DNA from: Actinomadura parmotrematis | GTDB lineage: Bacteria > Actinomycetota > Actinomycetes > Streptosporangiales > Streptosporangiaceae | Length of the DNA stretch: 64,000 bases | Direction of reading: 5' to 3' | Assembly: GCF_019458805.1 (NCBI RefSeq) | Contig: NZ_JAIBOA010000015.1 | Location: 62,001-126,000, forward strand | Part shown: positions 8,993-17,256 of the stretch, piece after piece | How positions within the stretch are numbered: position 1 is the stretch's first letter | Layout of the letters: the number at the start of each line of letters is the position of its first letter | Notes under the pieces: model-generated | Databases searched by the model: none | What the model saw: only the letters and a program-made list of their open reading frames with translations | What the model was told of the DNA's origin: nothing | Made by a program: the position numbers and the translations under genes

Positions 8993-10213
8993 ATGGGCAA
9001 AGAGATTACGATCCGGGGCCAGAGCGCGCCGGGCGCCACGAAGTCGTCGGAGAGCTTCGACGAGATCAAGAAGATGCTGTCCAACATCCAGCCCGGCCCG
9101 GTGCAGGATGCTTCGGACGCGTACGCCAAGGCTTCCGACTCGCTCGGGGCGATGGCCAACGCGATGCAGAACTACGCCGCGACGGTCATCAAGCACTGGA
9201 AGGGCGACGAGGCGCAGAAGGCGCTGGATCAGTTCAAGCAGATCCACACCACCGCCACCGACCTGTCCAACAAGACGCACACGACCGCGCAGAACTACAC
9301 CTGGTACAAGACCCAGATCCTGGACTGGTACCAGGCCAAGGCCCAGGAGATGAGCGACGGCCTGTTCAGCACCGGCGGCGACGACGACTACGCCCGCCAG
9401 ATGATGGACAAGTTCAAGATGCGCGCGGGCCAGGCGTACAACAACATCCCGGCGACGGTCACGCAGGACCTTCCCGAGGGGCTCGAGAACGGTAAGACGC
9501 CGTACAACGGCGGCGGCCCCCCTGGCGGTCCCGGCGGTGGTCCTGGAGGCGGCCCGGGCGGTGGTCCCGGTGGTGGTCCCGGCGGCTCGCCCAAGTTCAG
9601 CGACACGAGCAACCCGTTCGCCAGCAAGAACGACGCTGCGAACCCCCACCTGGCCGGCTTCAGCGACAAGAACGGCGGCTTCGGGACGGGCGGCACCGGT
9701 GGTCTGGGCTCGCACCCCGGCGCCGGCGGCTTCGGATCCGATGGCGCCGGGGGCTTCGGCAACAGCGGCAGCGGCGTCGGGAGCGGCTTCGGCGGCGATG
9801 GCACGAAGCTGTCCGGCTTCGACCCGACCGGCGGCCTCTCCGGTGGCGGCGGCTTCGGCGGCAGTGGTGCCGGCGGTGGCGGTTTCGGCGGCGGCGCGGG
9901 CGGCTTCGGCGGCGGTCCGGGCGGCGGTCTCGGCGGCGGTGCCGGTGCCGGTGGCGGCCTCGGCTCGTTCGCGGGTGACGGCGCGGGCGCGATGGGCGCC
10001 GGTGGCGGCCTGCGCGGCGCAGGTGGTGCCGGTGCGGGCACCGGGGCCGGTGCCAACGGCGCGGCCGGGCGCGGCGCCGGCGGCATGCCGATGGGCCATG
10101 GCGGTCACGGTGGCAAGGAAGGCGAGCAGGAGCGCGAGCGCTCCACCTGGCTGACCGAGGACGAGGACGTCTGGGGAGCGGACGACGACACCGCGCCCCC
10201 CGTCATCGGCTGA
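8993..10213 (+). CDS. Long WXG100-domain protein with glycine-rich C-terminus
   Basis: This 406-residue protein is probably a larger ESX substrate or surface protein. Residues 1-165 form a helical WXG-type domain with the turn WKGDEA at about 76. From about 170 to 375 the sequence is strongly Gly-rich, first with GGGP units and then GGFG units. The tail is acidic and ends with TWLTEDEDVWG and APPVIG, a tail I recognise from long WXG proteins in ESX loci of Streptomyces and relatives. The start at 8993 has GGAAGGAAG upstream; the same frame is open further upstream only as the shadow of the preceding gene. Such glycine-rich tails may bind envelope polymers, which is inference. Confidence 0.85.
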   Translation: MGKEITIRGQSAPGATKSSESFDEIKKMLSNIQPGPVQDASDAYAKASDSLGAMANAMQNYAATVIKHWKGDEAQKALDQFKQIHTTATDLSNKTHTTAQNYTWYKTQILDWYQAKAQEMSDGLFSTGGDDDYARQMMDKFKMRAGQAYNNIPATVTQDLPEGLENGKTPYNGGGPPGGPGGGPGGGPGGGPGGGPGGSPKFSDTSNPFASKNDAANPHLAGFSDKNGGFGTGGTGGLGSHPGAGGFGSDGAGGFGNSGSGVGSGFGGDGTKLSGFDPTGGLSGGGGFGGSGAGGGGFGGGAGGFGGGPGGGLGGGAGAGGGLGSFAGDGAGAMGAGGGLRGAGGAGAGTGAGANGAAGRGAGGMPMGHGGHGGKEGEQERERSTWLTEDEDVWGADDDTAPPVIG

Positions 10214-10299
10214 GTGCAGGAACGGCGATCGTGACATGGGCGGTCGGGGACGAGATCCCCGGCCGCCCACACGCGCTTCGAGACAAAGGTGGATCAAGG

Positions 10300-11586
10300 A
10301 TGCGACGGCGGTTCATGCGACTGGCGGCGGCGACGTTGGCGTTGGGCCTTGCCGCCCTCCCGACGGCCGCTAACGCCGACCCACGGCTCGACAAAGAGCA
10401 GTGGTGGTTCGACTCCTGGCACATCCAGCAGGAGGTCTGGCCGCAGACCAAGGGGCAGGGCGTCACGATCGGCCTCATCGACTCGGGCGTGAACTCCCAG
10501 CTCCCCGAGTTCAACGGCGCGCTGGTCGCCAGCAGCGGTAAGAACGGCGACGGTCTCAAGGACACCGACTCCGAGGGGCACGGCACCGAGATGGCCGGTC
10601 TGATCGTCGGCCGTGGCGGTCGGGTCACCGGAGTCGCCCCGGCCGCCAAGGTCATGCCGATCGTGAACGAGGCCATCGGCGACGTCGAGATGGCTGCGGC
10701 CATCCGATACGCCGTCGATCACGGCGTGAAGGTCGTCAACGTCTCTCAGGGCGGTGGCAGCTCATCCGACAAGGACTCCTGCCCACCCAAGACCGCCGAG
10801 GCCGTCGCCTACGCTGCGACCAAGGACGTTGTAGTGGTGGCCTCTTCGGGCAACACGGGCGACACCCAGAACTGGCCCGAGTGGCCCGCATCGTGCGCGG
10901 GCGTCCTGGCCGTCGGCGGGATCGACCACACCGGCCGGCCCTGGGCGAATACGCAACGGCAGAGCTACGTGACGGTCGCCGGCCCGGGAGCCGGGATCCG
11001 TGAGATGTCCAGCGACGGCAAGCTGTACCTGGGTAACGGCACTAGCCAGGCCGCCGCCCTCATCTCCGGCGCCATAGCGCTGATCCGCAGCAAGTACCCG
11101 GACATGCCGGCCCGCAAGGTCGTCCAGGTCGTCACCAACACCACCGTGGACGTCGGCCCGAAGGGGCGCGACGACCAGACGGGCTACGGCCTCGTCAGCA
11201 TCCGGCGCGCGCTCGCCAACGCGAACAAGATCCCTGAGAGCGCGCCCAACCCGGTGTACCAGCGCCTCGACAAGGCCGTCGCCGCGCAGAAGGCCAAGGA
11301 CGGCCCGTCCGCCACGCCGCAGGCCGCGGGCACCAAGGACGACGACGGGGGCGGTTCCGGGACGCTGATCCTGGGGGTCGTCGGCCTGGTCGTCCTCGTC
11401 GCGATCGTCCTCGTCGTGTTCCTGGTCCTGCGCGGCAGGAAGACCCCGCGCGGCCCGCAGCCGCCGTCCGGCCCGTCGTTCGGCCCGCCGTCCGGCTCGG
11501 CCTACCCCGGCCCGCCCCCCTCCTTCCAGCAGCCCCCCTCCGGCCCCCCGCAGAGCGGCAACTACCCGCCCCCCGGCAACCGCTGA
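10300..11586 (+). CDS. mycP: Mycosin, membrane-anchored subtilisin-like protease of the ESX system
   Basis: MycP is a serine protease needed for stability of the ESX membrane complex and for processing some substrates. The 428-residue protein has a signal peptide (residues 1-27, ending TAANA), a subtilase domain with the triad Asp61 (IDSGV), His94 (GHGTEM) and Ser249 (GTSQAA), the oxyanion Asn185 (SSGN), and two cysteines near 161 and 199 as in other mycosins. A transmembrane helix at about 354-377 and a Pro/Gly-rich cytoplasmic tail follow. All catalytic residues are intact. The ATG at 10300 follows AAAGGTGG; another Met five codons later is possible. It closes the ESX operon. Confidence 0.96.
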   Translation: MRRRFMRLAAATLALGLAALPTAANADPRLDKEQWWFDSWHIQQEVWPQTKGQGVTIGLIDSGVNSQLPEFNGALVASSGKNGDGLKDTDSEGHGTEMAGLIVGRGGRVTGVAPAAKVMPIVNEAIGDVEMAAAIRYAVDHGVKVVNVSQGGGSSSDKDSCPPKTAEAVAYAATKDVVVVASSGNTGDTQNWPEWPASCAGVLAVGGIDHTGRPWANTQRQSYVTVAGPGAGIREMSSDGKLYLGNGTSQAAALISGAIALIRSKYPDMPARKVVQVVTNTTVDVGPKGRDDQTGYGLVSIRRALANANKIPESAPNPVYQRLDKAVAAQKAKDGPSATPQAAGTKDDDGGGSGTLILGVVGLVVLVAIVLVVFLVLRGRKTPRGPQPPSGPSFGPPSGSAYPGPPPSFQQPPSGPPQSGNYPPPGNR

Positions 11587-11602
11587 TCCCTTCGACCATT
11601 CG

Positions 11603-11665
11603 GCAGAGCCGATGAACGGACCCGGAAATGGCCATTTCCGGGTCCGTTCATCGGCTCTGCTTTTT
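11603..11665 (+). terminator. Very strong intrinsic terminator after mycP
   Basis: Two perfect 29-base arms (11603-11631 and 11632-11660) with no spacer are followed by TTTTT. It ends the ESX operon. The stem is unusually long. Confidence 0.95.
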
Positions 11666-12071
11666 CGGCTGCCGATTCTTTCTGCGCTTTTCTCCGTTGC
11701 CCGGGCATGCGGAAAATCCACTAGAGGCGCCCGTACCCGCCATAGAGAGGCTCGGGCCGGAGCACGTCCCGGCTGTCCGACGTCAGAGAACATCGTTCCT
11801 CGGCCCCCGGTACCGCACCTTCGCTCCCGACCTGCAAGAGCACGCCGCCTTGCGGCACCGCAGCGGACGGCCGCGCTTGGCGACCGCCGTCAGGACAGTG
11901 TTCGTGCTGTTCAGGATCGTCTACGCGATGGCCGGCCGAAGGGGGCGGCTGGCGCGCAAGACCGCGCGGCCGAGGCGGCGACGATAGGGATGCGAACAGT
12001 TGCGTCCGGAGGGCGATGGACCCGCGCGTCCGGTTGGGCCGGGGGAAGATCTTTCGCTCGCTAGGCTGGGC
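11666..12071 (+). other. Non-coding gap before the methyltransferase gene
   Basis: I see no convincing gene in these 406 bases. A 119-codon frame that starts inside the terminator ends at 11987 with an Arg-rich tail, but it has no plausible ribosome site or family resemblance. At the right edge, TAGGCT at 12062-12067 sits eight bases before the ATG at 12075, the spacing expected of a -10 box for a leaderless mRNA. Confidence 0.4.
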
Positions 12072-12074
12072 GTG

Positions 12075-13001
12075 ATGCCCCAGTTTGAGATCTCCGATCT
12101 GATCACGGTCACGGACCCGCGCAGCCTGCGGCGCGCCCCGGTCCGCCGGGACGATGTCCTCCGGACGCTCGCCGAGGCGGGGAACAGGCGCGCGGCCCGC
12201 ATCGTCGGCACCCTGCCCGTGGACGGGGACGGCGTCCTCGATCCCGCCGCCGTGGACCGGCTGCTGATCGGCGTGCACACCGAACTGCAGCGCCTCAGCG
12301 AGGAGATGCGCATCGGCGAGCGCGTGCTCCACCTGCTCGGACCGCTGCTGGAGGCGATCCGCGAGACCGCCGAGCCGGGCGCCCGGCTCCGCCTGGTCGA
12401 CATCGGCTGCGGGCTCGGCTACCTCGTCCGCCGGCTCGCCGCCACCCGCGCCCTCGGCCCCGGCGTCGAGCTCATCGGCGTCGATCTGGACGCCGCCCTG
12501 GCCGGCGAAGCCGCCCGCCTCGCCCAGGCCGAGGGATTGGACTGCCGCTTCGTCCACGCCAACGCCTTCGACCTGCCCGAGGCGGCGACCGTCTACGTCT
12601 CCACCGGCGTCCTGCACCATTTCCGCGGGCCCGCCCTGGCGGAGTTCCTCCAGGCCCAGGCGGCGTCCTCGGCGGTGGCGTTCTGCCACTTCGACATCGC
12701 GGCGACGCCCATCACGCCCCTGGGTGCGTGGGTGTTCCACCGGGCCAGGATGCGCCACCCGCTGGGCCGCCACGACGGCGTCGCCTCCGCCCGCCGCGCG
12801 CACAGCGACGAGACGCTGCTGCACGCCGCCGACATCCCGGGAATCCGGCCGCTGGTCTACGAACCCCGGGGCCTGGCGAACCCCTTCTGCACGACCCTGC
12901 GTCCCCTCCTCGGCATCCGGCCCCACCTGGAAGAGCCCTTCCGCCGGGCCATGGGCCGCGCCTCCCGCCGCCTCGTCGGCCCCGAACGGTTCGCCGCATG
13001 A
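12075..13001 (+). CDS. Class I SAM-dependent methyltransferase
   Basis: This 308-residue protein probably transfers a methyl group from S-adenosylmethionine. Motif I is clear at about residues 112-120 (VDIGCGLGY), followed by an acidic strand end (IGVDLD, about 138-143) and a later STGVLHHF segment typical of the fold. The first 100 residues are helical and may form a cap or a substrate-binding part. The substrate cannot be inferred. No ribosome site precedes the start, but a TAGGCT -10-like box lies at leaderless distance. It overlaps the next gene by four bases (ATGA), so the two are translationally coupled. Confidence 0.8.
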   Translation: MPQFEISDLITVTDPRSLRRAPVRRDDVLRTLAEAGNRRAARIVGTLPVDGDGVLDPAAVDRLLIGVHTELQRLSEEMRIGERVLHLLGPLLEAIRETAEPGARLRLVDIGCGLGYLVRRLAATRALGPGVELIGVDLDAALAGEAARLAQAEGLDCRFVHANAFDLPEAATVYVSTGVLHHFRGPALAEFLQAQAASSAVAFCHFDIAATPITPLGAWVFHRARMRHPLGRHDGVASARRAHSDETLLHAADIPGIRPLVYEPRGLANPFCTTLRPLLGIRPHLEEPFRRAMGRASRRLVGPERFAA

Positions 13002-13507
13002 CCCCCGCCCTCCCGCTGGCGGCGCTCGGCCTGATCGACGCGGCCTTCAGCGGCTTCCGCGCCTACGCCGGGCGCGACGCCCGCATCCGCAAGCACCGCG
13101 CCGTCCTGCGGGCCTCGCTCCGCGGCCTGGCCGTCGGCTCGGCCCTGCTCCTGGTCCCCATCCTCACGGCCTGCGCCGTACTGCTGACAGCGACCGACCA
13201 GTCCCGGGCCTACGACCGCCTGGTCGACGGCGGCACCGCCTACCTGCTCTGCATCGCCGCCTACGCCCTCGCCGTCGCGCTCTCGCTGGCCGCTTACTTC
13301 GTCCTGCCCTTCCGCGCCAGCACCCTCGCGATGGTCATCGGGCTGGGCCCGCTCACCCTCCTGCGCCCCCTCGTCCTGGCCGCGGGCTGCACCGTCGCCC
13401 TCGCCGCAGGCGGCTGGCCGTCCCTGCTGGTGAGTGCGACCGCCGGCGCCGCCGCCCTCGCGACCGAGCAGATCGTCCACCGCCGCTGGTACTCCCGACC
13501 CCTCTGA
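12998..13507 (+). CDS. Small integral membrane protein coupled to the methyltransferase
   Basis: This 169-residue protein has an N-terminal basic segment followed by about four hydrophobic helices (about 43-65, 80-105, 107-130 and 132-155) and a short basic end (HRRWYSRPL). I do not recognise a family. Its ATGA overlap with the methyltransferase suggests that the pair acts together, perhaps on a membrane substrate, but that is inference. It converges with the kinase gene downstream. Confidence 0.7.
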   Translation: MTPALPLAALGLIDAAFSGFRAYAGRDARIRKHRAVLRASLRGLAVGSALLLVPILTACAVLLTATDQSRAYDRLVDGGTAYLLCIAAYALAVALSLAAYFVLPFRASTLAMVIGLGPLTLLRPLVLAAGCTVALAAGGWPSLLVSATAGAAALATEQIVHRRWYSRPL

Positions 13508-13600
13508 CCGCGCTCACCCGGCGACGACCGGGCGGTCATCCCCGTGGCGCCGCTCCGCCTCCGGCGGCATGGACGATCCTCGCCCCGCCGGCGCTGTGGA

Positions 13601-15340
13601 TCAGGACCACGCCTGGAGCACGACGTCGTCGCAGGAGCCCTTGCCGGCGCCGTCGAGCCAGCAGTAGACGGTGCCGGAGGTGGTCCCGGCGCCGCCGGTG
13701 GTGAAGCCCATGGTGAAGCGGGTCCATGAGGAGGAGGTGGTGGCCCGCCACGAGCCGACGTTGGGGTCGGGGGTCTTGAGTCCGAGCATCGTCCGCGGAC
13801 CGGCGGCGCGCGCCCAGCCGGTGAGGGTGTAGCGGGTGTGCGGGCGCAGGGTCAGGTGCTGCTCGATGGCCGCGTCGCTGCCGCTGGTCGCGGACAGCAG
13901 GACGCCGCTGCCGGTGTGGCCGCTGCCACCGGTCACGCTGCCGCGGAACGTCCACCCGGCGGTGCCGTTGAACCCGGCGTTGGCGATGAGGTTCGGCCCG
14001 GACGGGCCCGTCGCGGTCGCCGGGGCCTTCGACCGGCGCTTCTTGGCGGAGGCGGTGGGGCTCGGCCGTCCGGAGGCCGTGGTGGTGGCGGTGGCGCTCG
14101 CGGAGGGCTTGGCGCCGGGCTCGGCCGTCCTGGACGCGGCCCGCCCGGTCCCGCTCCGGGGCCGGGCGGCCACTCCGGCCTGTGCTGCCTGCGTGGAGGT
14201 GGCGGACGCCGGTTCCTCGCCGCCGCTCCGCATCAGCAGGGCGACGGGCGCCGCGCCGAGGAGCGCGACCCCGGCCGCAGCGGCGACCGGGACCGCCCAG
14301 CGGGGGCGCCTGCGGGCCGGACGCCGATCGGCCACGGGCATCGTGCCGGCGTCCCGGGGACCGGTCGCGGGCGGCGGTGCGGCGGGGACGGACGGGCTGG
14401 GCGGCGCGGGGATGGACAGGCCGGGCGTCAGCCCGGGGAAGGGAGGGGGCTCGGCGGGCAGACCGGGGAAAGGCGGGAGGTCGGCCGGCAGGCCGGGGAA
14501 GGGCGGGGGCTCGCTGACGACCTGCGCGGAGCCGGTCAGGCGGGCGACGATCTGGTCGGCGGTGGGGCGGTGCGCCGGGGACTTGGCCAGGCACGCCGCG
14601 ACCAGGTCCCGCAGCGGCGGCTGGAGCACGCCGAGGTCGGGGGTGCCGGTGATGATGGCGTTGAACAGGGAGGGCAGCGTCGTCGAGGCGAAGGCCGGTC
14701 GCCCGTTGGCGGCGCGGACCATGGTGACGCCCCAGGAGAACACGTCGGCGGCCGGTCCGACCGGCTCCTCGGTGAGCTGCTCGGGCGCCAGGTAGGCGGG
14801 GGTGCCGATGAGCTGGCCGTGCCGGGTCACGCCGCCGCCGGCGTCGTCCAGGGCGCGCGCGATCCCGAAGTCGATCACCACGGGGCCGTCGGGGCCGAGC
14901 AGGATGTTGTCGGGCTTGAAGTCGCGGTGCTGGACGCCCGCCCGGTGGATCGCGGCGAGGGCCGTGGCCGTGTTCAGCGCGAGGCGTTCCAGCGCCGCAC
15001 CGGTGCGCGGGCCGTCGGCGCGCAGGGACTCCTCCAGGGAAGGTCCCGGCACGTACTCGCTGGCGATGTAGGGGACGCCGTCGATCAGGCCCGCGTCGAT
15101 GATCTGCGCGGTGCAGAAGCGGGCGACGCTCCCGGCCGTGCTGACCTCGCGCAGGAAGCGGCTCCGGGCGGCCTCGTCGCCGACCAGGTGCGGGTGCAGC
15201 ACCTTGACCGCCGCCTGCCGCCCGTCGTCCCCCCGGCCGAGGTAGACGACGCCCTGGCCGCCCTCGCCGAGCCGGCCGAGCAGCCGGTAGCCCGCGACCG
15301 ACGCGGGATCGCCCGCACGCAGCGGTTGAAGCTTCGCCAT
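13601..15340 (-). CDS. Receptor-type Ser/Thr protein kinase with carbohydrate-binding-like outer domain
   Basis: This 579-residue protein is a Hanks-type kinase. Residues 13-270 hold the kinase domain, with the glycine loop GEGGQG, Lys46 (AVK), the catalytic loop HRDFKPDN with Asp140, DFG at 157-159, and the APE segment. Residues 278-303 contain three copies of a PPPFPGLPA-type repeat. A transmembrane helix follows at about 348-370. After a Thr/Ser/Ala linker, residues about 455-579 form a beta-rich domain that starts NLIANAGF and has the TRYTLTGWARA pattern, resembling carbohydrate-binding modules of the CBM4/9/22 type. That suggests sensing of a wall glycan, in place of the PASTA repeats seen in PknB. 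The ATG at 15340 follows GGGGGATGGG and lies 15 residues before the first kinase strand. Confidence 0.92.
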   Translation of the reverse strand: MAKLQPLRAGDPASVAGYRLLGRLGEGGQGVVYLGRGDDGRQAAVKVLHPHLVGDEAARSRFLREVSTAGSVARFCTAQIIDAGLIDGVPYIASEYVPGPSLEESLRADGPRTGAALERLALNTATALAAIHRAGVQHRDFKPDNILLGPDGPVVIDFGIARALDDAGGGVTRHGQLIGTPAYLAPEQLTEEPVGPAADVFSWGVTMVRAANGRPAFASTTLPSLFNAIITGTPDLGVLQPPLRDLVAACLAKSPAHRPTADQIVARLTGSAQVVSEPPPFPGLPADLPPFPGLPAEPPPFPGLTPGLSIPAPPSPSVPAAPPPATGPRDAGTMPVADRRPARRRPRWAVPVAAAAGVALLGAAPVALLMRSGGEEPASATSTQAAQAGVAARPRSGTGRAASRTAEPGAKPSASATATTTASGRPSPTASAKKRRSKAPATATGPSGPNLIANAGFNGTAGWTFRGSVTGGSGHTGSGVLLSATSGSDAAIEQHLTLRPHTRYTLTGWARAAGPRTMLGLKTPDPNVGSWRATTSSSWTRFTMGFTTGGAGTTSGTVYCWLDGAGKGSCDDVVLQAWS

Positions 15341-15529
15341 TCGCCCATCCCCCGACAGAACGTCCAAGATCGCCATCGTAGCGATCAATGTCGGCGGCGT
15401 GGGCGGAACGGACTCCGCCGATGAACGCCCACCGATCACCCGGCCCCGCGACCCGCGTCGCGCCGCGCCGCGCCGCGAACTCCGGACGCAGGCGCGCGAT
15501 GGGCGCTCGCGGCGATCGCCCACGTGCGG

Positions 15530-16077
15530 TCAGAGGTGGAACCAGTCGGAGTTGTCCTTACCGGGCCGGGAGCCGTAGAGCGGGATGGCCTGGGGACGGG
15601 CGCCGGCCCGCGTGTTCTCATCACCAGAGGGGAAGGCGCGCAAGACGCGATCGACCCGGGTATCGACGTAGAAGTTCGACGGCTTCTTGGAATGGCCGGA
15701 TCTCCTTCCATCCAGCGAATCCATGCGGGGAGCATCCAATGCGCCGGGCAGAGCCGGTAGGCCGCGGCGACGAGAATGCAGAAGAAGCCCGGCGGAAGGC
15801 ATGAAATGAAAACCGCACCGCTCGCGCCCGGGGGGATTCGGATGGAGACGAAGGCGCCGCCGTAGAAGAAAAGGCCGACGCCGGCGAACCATCCTAAACT
15901 GAGCGGGTGCCAGGCTTTTTGATTCCCCGTGTAGGACACTTCTGGATCGCAGAAGAGTCCGTAACCGCCGTGCGGATACCAGGAGAACCACAAGCCTTTG
16001 AAGGCGAGGACGGAAAGGGTGATGGCGATCGATGATATCGCCAGGAGTATGACGAACCAGGGTAGAGGGTCACTCAC
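15530..16077 (-). pseudogene. Frameshifted third copy of a paralogous membrane-protein family
   Basis: The first part reads in one frame as a protein with two hydrophobic helices, the KGLWFSWYPHGGYGL motif and the MLPAWIRWMEGDP motif shared with the next two genes. Just after GDPAIP (near 15690) the frame breaks. The homologous C-terminal part (KKPSNFYVDTRVDRVL, then ENTRAGA and LYGSRPGKD) continues in another frame and stops at 15530. Compared with the neighbouring copy, one base is missing there. Repairing it would give about 182 residues, close to the 192 of its sister. The GTG at 16077 overlaps the end of the sister gene by eight bases. This is either a decayed copy or a sequencing error. 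Unrepaired, the frame runs on as unrelated Arg/Pro-rich sequence to 15436. Confidence 0.75.
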
Positions 16078-16648
16078 TGTCGTCCTTGGTGATACGGCCG
16101 TAGGTGATGGTGGAGTCAGTCGGCTTTGCCCTTTCCGGAGGGGGATCGCGAAGCGGGATGGGTTCGGGGTGGGCGCCGGCCCGGGTGTTCTCGTACCGGA
16201 AGGGGAAGGTTCGCAGGACGCGATCGACCCGGGTGTCGACGTAGAAGTTCGACGGCTTCTCGGGGACGGCCGGGTCGCCTTCCATCCAGCGAATCCATGC
16301 GGGGAGCATCCACCGCGCAGGGCGGACCCGGTAGATCACGCCCACGATGACGCAGACGACGCCGGGTGAGATGGAAGTCGTGAAAACCGCGTTGAACATG
16401 TCCGGGGAAACGGAAGTGGCGACCAGAGGTCCGCCGTAGAAGAAGACGGCGGATCCACCGTTCCATCCGATGCTGAAAGGGTGGACCGTGCCCCGGTTCA
16501 TGGTCGTCGACACCCTGTTTTTCTGGAGGAGCCCGTAGCCGCCGTGCGGATACCAGGAGAACCACAGGCCCTTGTAGGCCAGGACGGCGAGGGTGGTGGT
16601 GGCGGAGACTGGAATCAAGATGAGCAGGAGGAGGAGCGTCACATTCAT
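16070..16648 (-). CDS. Paralogous small membrane protein, copy 2
   Basis: This 192-residue protein belongs to a three-member family of unknown function found here in tandem. It has a first hydrophobic helix (about 3-24), the motif YKGLWFSWYPHGGYGL, one or two further helices (about 62-82 and 90-112), then MLPAWIRWMEGDP and a polar cytoplasmic-looking tail that begins EKPSNFYVDTRVDRVLRTFP. The ATG at 16648 follows AGGGGA; an upstream in-frame extension has no ribosome site. The region is visibly less GC-rich than its surroundings, which hints at transfer. Its place downstream of a WXG-like gene suggests an immunity role, which is inference. Confidence 0.75.
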   Translation of the reverse strand: MNVTLLLLLILIPVSATTTLAVLAYKGLWFSWYPHGGYGLLQKNRVSTTMNRGTVHPFSIGWNGGSAVFFYGGPLVATSVSPDMFNAVFTTSISPGVVCVIVGVIYRVRPARWMLPAWIRWMEGDPAVPEKPSNFYVDTRVDRVLRTFPFRYENTRAGAHPEPIPLRDPPPERAKPTDSTITYGRITKDDSE

Positions 16649-16686
16649 TGCGTCCCCTGGTACTGCGGCTGGATCCAAATATGGAA

Positions 16687-17157
16687 TCAGTCGGAACTGT
16701 CCTTGCCGGGCCGGGATCCGTAGAGCGGGAGGGGCTTGGGATCGGCGCCGACCCGAGAGTTGCCGGCGTGGAAGGGGAAGGTGCGCAGGATGCGATCGAC
16801 TCGGGTGTCGATATGGAAGTCAGGTGGTCTCTCCTTTATTTTTGGATCTCCTTCCATCCAGCGTATCCAGGGAGGAAGCATCCAGCGAGCCGGGAGTATT
16901 CGATACCATATTCCGATGGTGAAGCAGAGGAGTGCGGAGATGCTGCCCGCGAGGAAAAGGGCGTTCTGTGCGGCCTGCGGGATGTGGAAATACAAAATGG
17001 CTTGCACGTTCAGGATGGCTCCGCCCATGGCGTGCCATCCGAAAACGAATGGTCGAGAAAATTTCGGATACCAGGAGAACCACAGGCCCTTGTAGGCGAG
17101 GACGGCGAGCGTGATGGCGGTGAAGTATATGAGAAAGAGGAGGGCGAACCAGATCAT
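16687..17157 (-). CDS. Paralogous small membrane protein, copy 1 of the array
   Basis: This 156-residue protein shares with the two downstream genes the segments LAVLAYKGLWFSWYP, MLPPWIRWMEGDP, HIDTRVDRILRTFPF and LYGSRPGKD. It is shorter because the segment after WYP lacks the HGGYGL stretch. Hydrophobic helices lie at about 2-22 and 40-88. The start has only a weak ribosome site (GGTGA). Base composition is lower in GC than the neighbours. I do not recognise the family. It is the first of the three copies downstream of the WXG-like membrane protein. Confidence 0.75.
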   Translation of the reverse strand: MIWFALLFLIYFTAITLAVLAYKGLWFSWYPKFSRPFVFGWHAMGGAILNVQAILYFHIPQAAQNALFLAGSISALLCFTIGIWYRILPARWMLPPWIRWMEGDPKIKERPPDFHIDTRVDRILRTFPFHAGNSRVGADPKPLPLYGSRPGKDSSD

Positions 17158-17256
17158 TTTTCACCACGGGAGGTGTCGGGGCGGGGCGGAGCGACCAGTG
17201 CCGATGGGCGGTCCCGGTCGTGGAGGACGGGCGAGCTCCGGTCCGTCGTGAGCTGC

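Noticed and set aside
11628..11987. A 119-codon frame after mycP
   Set aside because: It starts inside the terminator stem, lacks a ribosome site and ends in a poly-Arg tail.
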